From: Niveispirillum cyanobacteriorum
GTDB taxonomy: Bacteria; Pseudomonadota; Alphaproteobacteria; Azospirillales; Azospirillaceae
Assembly: GCF_002868735.1 (NCBI RefSeq)
Contig: NZ_CP025611.1
Location: forward strand, 2,226,501 to 2,290,500
Reading direction: 5' to 3'
DNA length: 64,000 bases
The notes under the pieces were generated by a model. It was not told where the DNA came from and made no database searches. It saw only the letters and a list, made by a program, of their open reading frames with translations. Position numbers and translations under genes: made by a program. Positions within the stretch are counted from its first letter, which is position 1; each line of letters begins with the position of its first letter. This document shows positions 1 to 8,396 of this stretch, piece after piece.

Positions 1-2254
1 CGGGTTCTGCCACCTCACCCGCCAGCAGGATGCCGCGCCGTTCCTGCGGTCGCTGTTTAAGGCCGACACGGATGGCGGCCCCCGGGGGGATCAGGGTGCT
101 GGCCGTGGCCCCACCGGTCAGGGTGCGGGGCATGGCGCCCAACGTGTCCCCATCATCGCGCCCGCGCGGCGGGACAGGTGGCGGCAGCAGTTCCAGCCGC
201 TCCGCATCGCCTTCCGGTTTCAGACCGCCGCCAGTGCGCAGCAGCAGCGACAGGGGCACCGGTCCCGCCACGGGATATTCCCCGGGCATCATCACCCCGC
301 CGCGCAGAGCCACGGCCCGCTCCGACAACAGGGTCCGAATGTCGGGGGACAACGGGTCGGGCACATCCGGTTCGGTGGGTGCCGATGCCGGACGCATCAC
401 CTCGTCCCGCAGGAACAGGGTGACGCGGTCGCCATCGCGCAGACGCAGGTCAAACCGTCCCTCCACCACATCCGCCGGGGCGAAAAGGCTGGGACGACGC
501 CCGGCACCGACGGGGTCGGTACGCTCAAGCAGCGCGACCAAGGCATAGGCATCGGGTAGCGGCGCACCGGGGCCGGACAGCAGAGTGCGCAGGCTCAACC
601 CCTCCTCCCCACCGACGGAGCGCAAGCCGGGCTGGCGCACCGGACCGGACAGCAGCACGCCATCGCCATCGGGATCGGCCACCTGTCCCGGACTGGCCTT
701 GGCCTTGCCGTCATGATTACCGCCTGACAATGGGGCAAGGCTGGCCAGCGACGTGGGGCCGGCAACCGGGTACGGGCCGGGGCGCAGGCTGCCGCGCCGC
801 ATGAAGACCGATTGGCGCAGAAGGAAGGGCACAAGGTCGCCATCGGCCTGAAACAAACGCGGGCATGGCAGCGGCGGCCCGTCCACCCCTCTGGCAGCCT
901 GGGCCAGGGGGCCTGCGGCCAACACCCCCTCGGGATCAGCCGACAGGGCGGCGGCAAGGGCGGCCAGACCGGCACAGACCGACAGATCGGCCGGGTCCGG
1001 CGCCTGCCCCGACAGCAGCGATAGGACGGATCGCCCCCGCAGGAAGGCGACATCCGCAGCTGACAGCACCACCAACCGGTCACCGTCACGCGCCATTTCC
1101 CCCTCCCGCCCCGACAGCAGGGCGGACAAATCCAGCGCCTGCATATGCGGGGGACCGCCGGCGCCCGTCCGGCGCAGCAGAACCGTCAGCGGCAGATAGG
1201 CGTCGGGTGGCAGCATGGCGCGGTCCACCAGATCGGCCAGACGCATGCCATCGGTCAGCGTCCGTTCCCCCGGTTCCGCCACGGCCCCCGACAGGGTGAC
1301 GCTGCCGGCCCGTGCCCCACCGTCGGGCATATGCAGCAACAGGTCGCCATCACGCAGGCGCAGCGGGTCGGTACTGCTGACCGGTTGCGGGCGTTCCGTC
1401 CCTTCCGGCCCCTGACGCAACAGGGTGGAACGGTCACGGCCCGGACGGAGCGCACCGCCGGCCAGCATCAGAAGGTCGGATGTGTCGTCCGGTCCTGTGA
1501 CAGCACTGCGACCGGGCGGCAGTTCATAGATGCCAGGGCGTTTCACCGATCCGGCAATGGCCACCGTCGGCCCCAGGGGCGGCACCACCAGCCGAGCCCC
1601 ATCGACCAGCAGGTCCGCCGCCGCCCCCTCCCCGCTGACCAGCAGGTCATAAAGATCGACGGTCACGGCCTCAGCCCCTGGCCGCAGCAGGCGGATGGCA
1701 CGCAGCGACCCATCAGGCAGCACCCCGCCCGCCGCCATCAGCGCATCAAGCGCCGTGGCATAGGCGGACAATGACTGCCGCCCCGGTCGCGCCACCTGTC
1801 CCAGGACCAGCACGCCGACACGGCGCAGGGACAGGACCGACAGGAAGGCCTGGGTCTGCACATGGGTGGCCGCCACCGCAGCGTCCAGTTCCGCCTTCAC
1901 GGCCCCCAGCGTCTGCCCCGCCGCCGCGATGGGGCGCAAATCCTGGATCAGCAGCATTCCATCGGCGCCGATGCGATGACGGCTGCTGCGTGACACCTGC
2001 CCGCGCAGCAGGACCGAGAGTTCGTCGCCAGGGCCCAGCCGGTAATCATCGCCCACCGACCCCAGGGCGGGGCCATCATCTGGCGGGGGACCCGCGAACA
2101 GGTCCCGCCCGAACAGACGCAACATTTCACCCGCGCGCTGGCTGTACAGTGCCTCCACGCGTCCAGGCACCGTTTCCGCCGGGGCGGCCCATACCGCGCC
2201 GACGGGGAAAAACAGCAGCACAAGCAGCGCAGTGATATGGCGAAGAATGGTCAT
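1..2254 (-). CDS. Multi-SLBB polysaccharide export protein (3' end cut by window edge)
   Basis: The frame is open from the ATG at 2254 to the left edge (about 751 codons, no stop), so the C-terminus lies outside. The N-terminus is a clear signal peptide ending near VWAAPA. It is followed by a polysaccharide-export (Wza/GumB-type) domain (about residues 70-170, starting DYRLGPGDELSVLLRG). At least five SLBB-like units follow, each recognisable by a motif such as 'V.G.V..PG' (GSVKRPGIYEL, GAVAEPGERTL, GPVRQPGLRSV, GGVMMPGEYPV, AGEVAEPG). Known role of the family: outer-membrane or periplasmic channel for capsule or exopolysaccharide export. The number of SLBB units makes it larger than Wza (about 380 residues). 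No Wzc or glycosyltransferase partner is visible on this side. The start lies at the edge of a perfect hairpin (2253-2279), which suggests control of translation. Confidence 0.85.
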   Translation of the reverse strand, partial: MTILRHITALLVLLFFPVGAVWAAPAETVPGRVEALYSQRAGEMLRLFGRDLFAGPPPDDGPALGSVGDDYRLGPGDELSVLLRGQVSRSSRHRIGADGMLLIQDLRPIAAAGQTLGAVKAELDAAVAATHVQTQAFLSVLSLRRVGVLVLGQVARPGRQSLSAYATALDALMAAGGVLPDGSLRAIRLLRPGAEAVTVDLYDLLVSGEGAAADLLVDGARLVVPPLGPTVAIAGSVKRPGIYELPPGRSAVTGPDDTSDLLMLAGGALRPGRDRSTLLRQGPEGTERPQPVSSTDPLRLRDGDLLLHMPDGGARAGSVTLSGAVAEPGERTLTDGMRLADLVDRAMLPPDAYLPLTVLLRRTGAGGPPHMQALDLSALLSGREGEMARDGDRLVVLSAADVAFLRGRSVLSLLSGQAPDPADLSVCAGLAALAAALSADPEGVLAAGPLAQAARGVDGPPLPCPRLFQADGDLVPFLLRQSVFMRRGSLRPGPYPVAGPTSLASLAPLSGGNHDGKAKASPGQVADPDGDGVLLSGPVRQPGLRSVGGEEGLSLRTLLSGPGAPLPDAYALVALLERTDPVGAGRRPSLFAPADVVEGRFDLRLRDGDRVTLFLRDEVMRPASAPTEPDVPDPLSPDIRTLLSERAVALRGGVMMPGEYPVAGPVPLSLLLRTGGGLKPEGDAERLELLPPPVPPRGRDDGDTLGAMPRTLTGGATASTLIPPGAAIRVGLKQRPQERRGILLAGEVAEP

Positions 2255-2279
2255 GAGTCCTAAAGGCTGTAGGACTCAT
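2253..2279 (-). promoter_or_regulatory. Perfect hairpin over the start of the SLBB export gene
   Basis: ATGAGTCCTA and TAGGACTCAT form a perfect 10-bp inverted repeat with a 7-nt loop. Read on the minus strand, the 3' arm contains the only Shine-Dalgarno-like sequence (AGGAC) and the first two bases of the ATG of the export gene. The structure would therefore hide the ribosome binding site. It could also be a protein operator or a weak terminator of aguB, although no T-run follows. Confidence 0.5.
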
Positions 2280-2312
2280 TGTTTACACATATATTCAGAC
2301 GATGAAAATAGC

Positions 2313-3191
2313 TCAGCCGTGGCGCAGGCTGCCATCCAGCGACATGATGGGGGCGTAGAGCGACGGTCGACGGTCACGGAACACACCCCAGCCGGCACGG
2401 ATGCGGGCGATGGCGTCCAGGTCGAAATCCTGAACCAGCACTGCTTCCGATGTCCGGTCCGCCTCCACCAGCTTCGCGCCCTTGCAATCGGTGATGAAGG
2501 AGGAGCCGTAGAAGGTGATGCTGCCGGTCTCGAACGTCTCTTTCCCGATGCGATTGCTGGCGATGACGGGCATCAGGTTAGCGCCCGAATGCCCCTGCAT
2601 CACGCGCTGCCAATGGTCGCGACTGTCCAGCGTATCATCCTGCGGTTCCGACCCGATGGCGGTAGGGTAGAACAGCAGTTCCGCGCCCTGCAACGCCATT
2701 ACGCGCGCGGCCTCCGGGAACCATTGGTCCCAGCAGATGGCCGTGCCGATGCGGGCATAACGCGTCTGATAGGTCTGGAAGCCCGTGTCACCGGGGCTGA
2801 AATAGAACTTTTCCTGATAGCCCGGACCATCGGGGATATGGCTTTTCCGATAAAGCCCCAGGATCGAGCCATCAGCATCAATGGTGACCAGGGAATTGTA
2901 ATGGGCGGTGTTCGCCTTCTCAAAGAAGGACAACGGCAGCACGACCGACAATTCCTTCGCCAGTGCCTGGAAATGCTGGATCAGGCGGTTATTCTCGACG
3001 GGAGCCGCCAGTTCGAAATATTCCGGCTTCTGGTCCTGACAGAAATAGGGGGCCTCGAACAGTTCCTGGATCAGGATGATCTGGGCACCCTGTCCATGGG
3101 CTTTGCGGATGAGTTCCTCTGCCTTGGCGATGTTGGCGTCGCGGTCCCAACTGCACGCGAACTGTGTGGCGGCGACACTTATCTTGCGCAT
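2313..3191 (-). CDS. aguB: N-carbamoylputrescine amidase
   Basis: This is a carbon-nitrogen hydrolase (nitrilase superfamily) that converts N-carbamoylputrescine to putrescine, CO2 and ammonia in the agmatine route of polyamine synthesis. The Glu-Lys-Cys triad is visible: E in IQELFEAPYF, K in YRKSHIPDGPGY and C in AICWDQWFPE. The HIPDGPGYQEKFYFSPGDTG stretch is typical of AguB rather than of other nitrilases, and the length (about 292 aa) fits. I chose the ATG at 3191 (MRKISVAATQ) because GGAAGG lies nine bases upstream and the family starts there; ATGs at 3200 and 3239 are alternatives. The usual partner aguA (agmatine deiminase) is not in the window. The gene follows the FecCD-type permease on the same strand at 55 bp. 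Confidence 0.93.
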   Translation of the reverse strand: MRKISVAATQFACSWDRDANIAKAEELIRKAHGQGAQIILIQELFEAPYFCQDQKPEYFELAAPVENNRLIQHFQALAKELSVVLPLSFFEKANTAHYNSLVTIDADGSILGLYRKSHIPDGPGYQEKFYFSPGDTGFQTYQTRYARIGTAICWDQWFPEAARVMALQGAELLFYPTAIGSEPQDDTLDSRDHWQRVMQGHSGANLMPVIASNRIGKETFETGSITFYGSSFITDCKGAKLVEADRTSEAVLVQDFDLDAIARIRAGWGVFRDRRPSLYAPIMSLDGSLRHG

Positions 3192-3246
3192 CTTGTCCAT
3201 CCTTCCGGTGCGGTTGGTACCAGCATAGCCAAGTTTCACCCGCCGG

Positions 3247-4233
3247 TCACATGACCCTTGTACGCGTCTTCAGCACCAGCGCCAGGAAGAACGGTGCCCC
3301 CAGCAGGGCCGTGACGACCCCCAGTTTCAGTTCCGGCCCCGGTCCGCCCAGACGCAGAGCCGTATCCGCCGCTAGCAGCAGTGCCGCCCCGCCCAGCGCC
3401 GACAAAGGCAGCAGGCGCGAAGGCTGCGCGCCGGCCAGGGGGCGCAGGAGATGCGGCACGATAAGGCCGATGAAGCCGATGGCGCCGGCAACGGCGACCG
3501 CGGCACCAACCGCCAGAGCCGTGCCCAGAATGACCAGGATGCCGGTGCGGCGCGGGTTAAAGCCCATGGATTGCGCCGTCCCCTCTCCCAGCGACAGGGC
3601 ATCCAGCCCCCGACCCGACAGCAGCAGCAGAATGGCACCCAGTCCCATGAAGGGTGCCGCCACGGCCACATGGTTCATAGAACGGTCGGCCAGCGACCCC
3701 AGCATCCAGAACACGATCTCCGTCAGGGCAAACGGGTTGGGCGACAGCGACAGGGCGAGTGAGGTGAGCGCCCCCGCCAGACTGGATATGGCCACCCCGG
3801 CCAGGATCAGGGTCAGAACCGATGCCTGCCGCCCGGCCAGCAGATAGAGCAGGGTGACAGCAATCAAAGCGCCCGCCATCCCTCCCATGGGCAGGGCCAG
3901 CGGAAAGACCAGACTGGCACCCGAATAGAAAGCGATAACGGCTCCCAAACCCGCGCTGGCCGACACGCCGATCACACCAGGTTCAGCCAGCGGGTTGCGC
4001 AGCAGGCCCTGCAACGCTGCCCCCGACAGACCCAGGACAGCACCGATGCCGGCCCCTAGCAAGGCGCGCGGCAGCCGGATATCGGCGAAGATCACCGCCG
4101 CCGTCCCATCCCCACCCGCCCACCAGTCGCGGATGGCCAGCGGCAGCGACACCGCTGCCGGCCCCACGGCCAGCGAGGCCGCGAAGAACAGGAGGAGAGC
4201 AGCACACAGTAGTGAGGGTATGGCACGGATCAT
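3247..4233 (-). CDS. FecCD/BtuC-family ABC transporter permease
   Basis: The 328-residue polytopic membrane protein has the composition and motifs of FecCD/BtuC permeases. These include RLPRALLGAGIGAVLGLSGA near residues 50-70, NPLAEPGVIGVSASAGLGAV near 80-100, and the ATPase-docking stretch ending GFIGLIVPHLLR(P) near 250-262. The family imports siderophore-iron, haem or cobalamin across the inner membrane. Its start overlaps the stop of the upstream binding-protein gene by four bases (ATGA), so the two are co-translated. No ATPase or TonB-dependent receptor gene accompanies them in this window; aguB is the next gene downstream. The substrate cannot be read from the sequence. Confidence 0.9.
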   Translation of the reverse strand: MIRAIPSLLCAALLLFFAASLAVGPAAVSLPLAIRDWWAGGDGTAAVIFADIRLPRALLGAGIGAVLGLSGAALQGLLRNPLAEPGVIGVSASAGLGAVIAFYSGASLVFPLALPMGGMAGALIAVTLLYLLAGRQASVLTLILAGVAISSLAGALTSLALSLSPNPFALTEIVFWMLGSLADRSMNHVAVAAPFMGLGAILLLLSGRGLDALSLGEGTAQSMGFNPRRTGILVILGTALAVGAAVAVAGAIGFIGLIVPHLLRPLAGAQPSRLLPLSALGGAALLLAADTALRLGGPGPELKLGVVTALLGAPFFLALVLKTRTRVM

Positions 4234-5123
4234 GGTGACACCCGGGTTGAAAGCAGCCGTTTGCGGGCGGCAGCCAGCAAGGCCACGGCATCAGCGGTAA
4301 AGGGCCCGCCGCAGGTCCATAGCTTGCCCGGCACAGTCGGGCGGGCAGCGGGAGGCACAGCGCGCGATAGAGCAGGATGGGCCAGCATCTGCCCATTCAG
4401 GGAGGGATGGCCCTTTTCATCAGTATTGGCGATCAGAAGGTCGGGCGGATCGGCGGCTACCGTTTCGACCGGCAGATAGCCATAGCCGGTCAGGCCCTTG
4501 TCGGCGGCATAGTTTGTCAGGCCGGCGGCCCGCATGACCGCATCGGAGAGGGTGCCCGCCCCCGCCGTAAAGGCACCAGGGGCCAGCGACAGCACGCGCG
4601 GCCGGTGTGTATCGTCCGCTGCAGGCACTGCCGCCGCCAGGGTGGCATCCATGCGGGCAATCAGTTCCTCTCCCTTCGCGGCCACGTCAAGGGCGGCGGC
4701 GATGGTACGGATCTGCGCCCGGATACCGTCGAAATCATTGACCAGCCCCACCTCCATCACCGTCACGCCGCGCGCGCGCAGCAGAGCCACGGTGGGGCGC
4801 GTCGTATAGGTCCCGACCAGCACCAGATCGGGTTTCAGGGGCAGCACCTCCTCGGCCATGCCCTGTACCAGCGGGATAGAGCCCACCTGATCCGACAGGG
4901 CCGAAAGGCCGGGATCGGAAGCCAGGAAGGACAGGGCGGCGATCCGTTCGGGCGGCAAAAGCGCCAGCACAAGCTGATCGGTGCAGAGGTTCAGCGACAC
5001 CACCCGCGCCGGCCCCGCTTTCGCCGCAATCGGCGACAGGGCCGCCATTATGGCGACACAGAGCAGACCGAAGACGGAAAGGCCGGTGGACCCCCGCCTT
5101 TCGCGGGGATTGGCGGCGGGCAT
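4230..5123 (-). CDS. ABC transporter periplasmic binding protein (BtuF/FepB type)
   Basis: I take the ATG at 5123 as start: it gives a signal peptide (basic n-region PRERRG, hydrophobic core to ALSPIAAKA) directly before the mature domain GPARVVSLNLCTDQLVLALL. The frame stays open upstream, but that part has no hydrophobic or conserved features. The body is a class III (helical-backbone) binding protein: an N-terminal VVSLNLCTDQL motif, KPDLVLVGTYTTRP near the middle, and a C-terminal lobe with SDAVMRAAGLTNYA. These proteins capture cobalamin, haem or ferric siderophores and deliver them to FecCD permeases, which agrees with the overlapping permease gene. The upstream 110 bp, shared with a divergent kinase gene, shows no B12-box riboswitch. 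Confidence 0.85.
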   Translation of the reverse strand: MPAANPRERRGSTGLSVFGLLCVAIMAALSPIAAKAGPARVVSLNLCTDQLVLALLPPERIAALSFLASDPGLSALSDQVGSIPLVQGMAEEVLPLKPDLVLVGTYTTRPTVALLRARGVTVMEVGLVNDFDGIRAQIRTIAAALDVAAKGEELIARMDATLAAAVPAADDTHRPRVLSLAPGAFTAGAGTLSDAVMRAAGLTNYAADKGLTGYGYLPVETVAADPPDLLIANTDEKGHPSLNGQMLAHPALSRAVPPAARPTVPGKLWTCGGPFTADAVALLAAARKRLLSTRVSP

Positions 5124-5232
5124 GGTTGGCACGATGCTATCCTTGGACCCGGACCGCCGATGAACCGGCGGGCGCGACTTTATAGTGCATAGTGCGGTTG
5201 CGACGGAACGGGCAAGGCGGGGGGAGGCGTCG

Positions 5233-5793
5233 ATGATGGAACGGCGGCCACGCATCGGGATCACCGGCAGTGCCGGCACAGGCAAAACCAGCCTAGTCGA
5301 GGCTGTATCCGACCTGCTGCACCTGCCCGTGCGGCGGGAGGCGATGCGCGACCGGCTGATGGCCGGGTTTGATCCCCATGCCCTGTCGCGTGACGGCCAT
5401 CGCCGCATGATCGCGGGTGACGCCGACGATCTGGCCCTAGATCTGGCACGGGCACAGGACGGTCTGGTCACCGACCGCACGCCGCTGGACATGGCGTCCT
5501 TCTGGCTGGTGAATGGCTTTGCCGTGGATGATCCGGCGGCAACGGAGGCGCTGCTGGCCCGCGCCGTCTGCGGCATGGCCGATTATGATCTGGTGGTGCT
5601 GCTGCCTTGGGGCGTGCGGCCCGTTGCGGCGGACGGCGTGCGGTCTACCAACCCCTGGATGCAACTGCATTTTCAGACGGTGCTGGAGGGGCTGTGCCGG
5701 CTTTACGTTGCGCCAGACCGGCTGCTGCATGCCAGCCCGATGGCCGGGACAGAGATGCTGGCCATGCTGATCCGAGACCGCGTCTGTCGTTAA
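5233..5793 (+). CDS. Small P-loop ATPase/kinase (AAA_28, NadR-kinase-like)
   Basis: The 186-residue protein has a Walker A motif (GITGSAGTGKTSL) at residues 8-20, a TDRTPLDMASFW stretch near the middle, as in NadR-type ribosylnicotinamide kinase and AAA_28 proteins, and DYDLVVLLPWGVRPVAADGVRSTNP further on. This resembles small nucleotide or nucleoside kinases of the P-loop family. The ATG at 5233 is chosen because GGGGAGG lies a few bases upstream; an ATG at 5185 is possible but gives a non-conserved extension. It is divergent from the binding-protein gene and its stop overlaps the stop of the convergent ribbon-helix-helix gene by three bases. The substrate is unknown. Confidence 0.7.
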   Translation: MMERRPRIGITGSAGTGKTSLVEAVSDLLHLPVRREAMRDRLMAGFDPHALSRDGHRRMIAGDADDLALDLARAQDGLVTDRTPLDMASFWLVNGFAVDDPAATEALLARAVCGMADYDLVVLLPWGVRPVAADGVRSTNPWMQLHFQTVLEGLCRLYVAPDRLLHASPMAGTEMLAMLIRDRVCR

Positions 5794-6164
5794 GCCTCGT
5801 CAAAGATCTCCAGCGCCTTGCGGAAGACGCGGGAATAGTCGGCGGTGGTGCCGAACGGGGTCTGTTCTTCCGCCAGGCCGGGCAGGTTCGCCGGTGCGTC
5901 GGACGCCGTACGGAAATAGGACAGGATAAAAATGCGCAGCGCCGCCGTCAGGGCGCTGTCGCCCCGACGCCCGTCGATCATGGTGACAATGTCGTTCAGC
6001 GACTGCCCCTCGCGCCGGCTGATATCGGCCAGACTGTCCCACAGCAGCGGTTCCATTCGGATACTCGTGCGTTTCCCCGCCACAACGACATTGCGACACA
6101 CCGCCCGCATGGATTCGGGCGCTGTATCTTCGGGATTGGTGGGGGGACGACGCTTGGCGGCCAT
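5790..6164 (-). CDS. Ribbon-helix-helix domain protein
   Basis: The 124-residue protein has a short basic N-terminus, then a segment RNVVVAGKRTSIRMEPLLWDSLADISRREGQSLNDIV (about residues 24-60) that matches the RHH_4 family common in alphaproteobacteria: a beta strand (TSIRME) followed by two helices. The C-terminal half (DSALTAALRIFILSYFR) is helical. RHH_4 proteins are presumed DNA-binding or nucleic-acid-associated; targets are not known. The tail (TPFGTTADYSRVFRKALEIFDEA) is not recognised. Inverted repeats lie just upstream of the start. Confidence 0.75.
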   Translation of the reverse strand: MAAKRRPPTNPEDTAPESMRAVCRNVVVAGKRTSIRMEPLLWDSLADISRREGQSLNDIVTMIDGRRGDSALTAALRIFILSYFRTASDAPANLPGLAEEQTPFGTTADYSRVFRKALEIFDEA

Positions 6165-6183
6165 GGGAACCGGCTGTCCTATT

Positions 6184-6221
6184 GTTCAATTAGGTCATCA
6201 GTTGCATGGAACATATTGAAC
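6184..6221. promoter_or_regulatory. Inverted repeat upstream of the RHH gene
   Basis: GTTCAAT (6184-6190) and ATTGAAC (6215-6221) are perfect inverted repeats. Further pairs follow: AACCCA...TGGGTT and TTGTC...GACAA up to about 6262. They lie in the 255-bp divergent intergenic region between the RHH gene and the GIN-domain gene. This is an operator or promoter candidate only; no clear -35/-10 was fixed. Confidence 0.25.
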
Positions 6222-6419
6222 CCACTTGTAGGACACAATGGGTTGTCGAAGGTATTATGACAACGCAGTCCTGCAACCCCGCTCTTTTCAGCACCCGCGC
6301 CATTTGTAACAGGCGGCACCAAATTTGTTGCAGGTGGGAAACGGCGGAAGACAGGGACGGCACAGACGCTATGATGGGCACATCAGATCGCTGCCCTTCC
6401 GTGTTCTTGAGGTCCGCCC

Positions 6420-7646
6420 ATGCCCGCCTATCAGCCCCTGTCCTCCCGCCCCCGCCTGAAGCCTGGTGTGCCGTTGGGCGGTGTTGCCGCCATCGTGGTG
6501 CTGGCAGGTACGGTGGGCTGGGCGCTGGTGGCAGGAGATCCGGTGGGGTCGGGCGACCAGTTGGCCAAGCTGGGCCACAAGATCGAGATGTCGCTGGGCG
6601 ATGGCGGCGTCCGCGTGCATGTGGATGATCGCGTCACAGAGCGGGCGCAGGACCGCGTGGCCGAACGGATGGCGGAGCGGGCCAAACGGATGGAGATGGG
6701 CGATGGGCGGGCCGTCGATATGGGCGCCATCACCCGGTCGGTTTCCGAACAGATCGACGCCGCCGCCAAGGCCGCGACCGCCAAGGCCGACCGGAACAAG
6801 GGCCGTCGCGATGGCGATATCCGCTATCTGGACCGCACCACCGCCGATGATGGCACCAACCGTATCACAGCCATGGCCGAGGCGCCGTCCGGCGTGCGGC
6901 TGGCCGGGGTGATGGGATCGGTGCGAATCAAGGTAGTGGGGGACGCCGCCGATGGCGTGCTGTTCACGCTGGAGAACAGTCGCAAGCGTTACAACCTTTC
7001 CATCGATGACGGGGTGCTGTGGATCACCGGGCCGGGACCGCAGAGCCAGCCTGACGTTACCCTGGAACTGTCGGTCCCTCGCGGTACGCCGCTGCTCGTC
7101 AACAATTTCACAGGTGACCTGACGGTGGATGGCGATTTGGGGGCCCCCGCCCGGCTGGAACTGGCCAATGGCGAGATGAAGCTGGGGGCGCTGGAGTCGG
7201 CGCGGGTCCGCATCACGCAGTCAGGAACCGTGTCGGTGGGCGACGTGAAGGGGCTGGCCGGTGTGCAGTTGTCTGGCGATGGCGAAGTGCGTATGGGCAA
7301 TGTCGGCACCGCCGCCCTGGAAGTGAACGGCAATGGCGCCGTGAAGCTGGGCACCGTGTCGGAGGGCCTGTCCGTCTCCATGCCGGGCCCCGGCGACATC
7401 AAGGTCGGCATGCTGGCGGGCAGCCTGGGTGCCGCCATCCCCGGCCCCGGCACCCTGACCATCGGCGGAGGACAAGTGGACAGCATGGCCATCGGCGTCA
7501 CCGGTCCGGGCACCGTTGATTTCAACGGCAAGGCGAAGGACCCCCGCGTCCTAATGACCGGCCCCGGCCGCGTCAGCCTGGCCGGGCACAGCGGTACGCC
7601 GAAGGTCTACCATGTCGGTCCCGGCAAGGTGGAATTGTCGCGCTAA
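6420..7646 (+). CDS. Membrane-anchored GIN-domain (DUF2807-like) protein
   Basis: The 408-residue protein has a short N-terminal stretch, one transmembrane segment (about residues 20-40, VPLGGVAAIVVLAGTVGWALV), a charged Arg/Glu/Met-rich helical region (about 60-130, RVTERAQDRVAERMAERAKRM), and a long Gly/Val-rich part (about 150-405). That last part is built of short beta-strand turns such as GDLTVDGDLGAPARLELANGE, SGTVSVGDVKG and GPGDIKVG. The pattern is that of the GIN head domain (putative auto-transporter adhesin head, DUF2807), which folds as a right-handed beta helix outside the cytoplasm. The function in this organism is unknown. GAGG upstream of the ATG supports the start. It is convergent with alkB, 13 bp away. 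Confidence 0.7.
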   Translation: MPAYQPLSSRPRLKPGVPLGGVAAIVVLAGTVGWALVAGDPVGSGDQLAKLGHKIEMSLGDGGVRVHVDDRVTERAQDRVAERMAERAKRMEMGDGRAVDMGAITRSVSEQIDAAAKAATAKADRNKGRRDGDIRYLDRTTADDGTNRITAMAEAPSGVRLAGVMGSVRIKVVGDAADGVLFTLENSRKRYNLSIDDGVLWITGPGPQSQPDVTLELSVPRGTPLLVNNFTGDLTVDGDLGAPARLELANGEMKLGALESARVRITQSGTVSVGDVKGLAGVQLSGDGEVRMGNVGTAALEVNGNGAVKLGTVSEGLSVSMPGPGDIKVGMLAGSLGAAIPGPGTLTIGGGQVDSMAIGVTGPGTVDFNGKAKDPRVLMTGPGRVSLAGHSGTPKVYHVGPGKVELSR

Positions 7647-7659
7647 GAGAGACCGGCAG

Positions 7660-8274
7660 TTAAGGCACCGTCACCCGCCGCAAGGTCAGGTTCAGCCGCC
7701 CGCCCTGCGGCAGCAGGCGGGAGGACCCGACGCGCAGCCGGTCCACGCCGTGGTAATAGAGGCGTGACGGGCCAGCGAAGATCATGACCGTCCCGCTTTC
7801 TACCGGGAATGACCGGGTCGGGTCGCTGCGTGCCGGGCCGCCCAAACGGAAAATCCCGGTATCGCCCAGGGAGATGTTCAGGATCGGGGCGTCCTTCGCC
7901 TCCTCATCCTCATCCCGGTGCAGCGAAAGCTTCGCGCCATCCCCCTGATAATGGTTGATCAGGCAGCATTCCGGATCATGACCATAGCCCGTCAGATCGC
8001 GCCACAAGGCCAGCAGCGCATCGGGGATCGCGGGCCACGGCCGTCCCGTGACCGGATGGACAGGGGAATAGCGGTAGCTCTGCCGGTCGGCGATCCAGCC
8101 CTGGCTGCCGGCATTGGTCATGTCGATGGAGAAGGGACGGCCCGTACGCGGCATGATATAGCGGGTGAAGGGGGCCTGCTGCGCGATGGTATCGACCAGG
8201 GACAGAATGGACTTCTGCCCATCACGATCCAGATATCCAGGCAGTATCCGAAACCCTTCCGCCATGGTCGTCAT
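7660..8274 (-). CDS. alkB: AlkB-type 2-oxoglutarate/Fe(II) DNA dealkylase
   Basis: The 204-residue protein carries the AlkB signature. The Fe ligands are HRDEDEE (H and D) and, further on, the HGVDRL histidine. The 2-oxoglutarate-binding arginines lie in RLNLTLRRV at the C-terminus. The nucleotide-recognition motif region FSIDMTNAGSQGW is also present. AlkB removes 1-methyladenine and 3-methylcytosine by oxidative demethylation. The length agrees with E. coli AlkB (216 aa). An ATG at 8265 is an alternative start. No ada gene is nearby. It is divergent from the gene at 8397, sharing a 122-bp promoter region. Confidence 0.92.
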   Translation of the reverse strand: MTTMAEGFRILPGYLDRDGQKSILSLVDTIAQQAPFTRYIMPRTGRPFSIDMTNAGSQGWIADRQSYRYSPVHPVTGRPWPAIPDALLALWRDLTGYGHDPECCLINHYQGDGAKLSLHRDEDEEAKDAPILNISLGDTGIFRLGGPARSDPTRSFPVESGTVMIFAGPSRLYYHGVDRLRVGSSRLLPQGGRLNLTLRRVTVP

Positions 8275-8396
8275 GCCCCTTATCCCCCTTGCCCTGCGTG
8301 TCGCGCGGGTCGCGCAGCCTCAAAAATGCGTACGGACATGACAGTGTCACGCGCCAATCATAGACTCAGCGGCCCAACGCGCCTAGATTCCCCCTT

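Noticed and set aside
2232-3254. Plus-strand open frame opposite aguB
   Set aside because: The minus strand encodes an intact AguB with its catalytic triad; the plus frame has no domain and begins inside the SLBB gene start.
5124-5232. Cobalamin riboswitch upstream of the binding-protein gene
   Set aside because: The region is only about 110 bp and no B12-box-like sequence was found.
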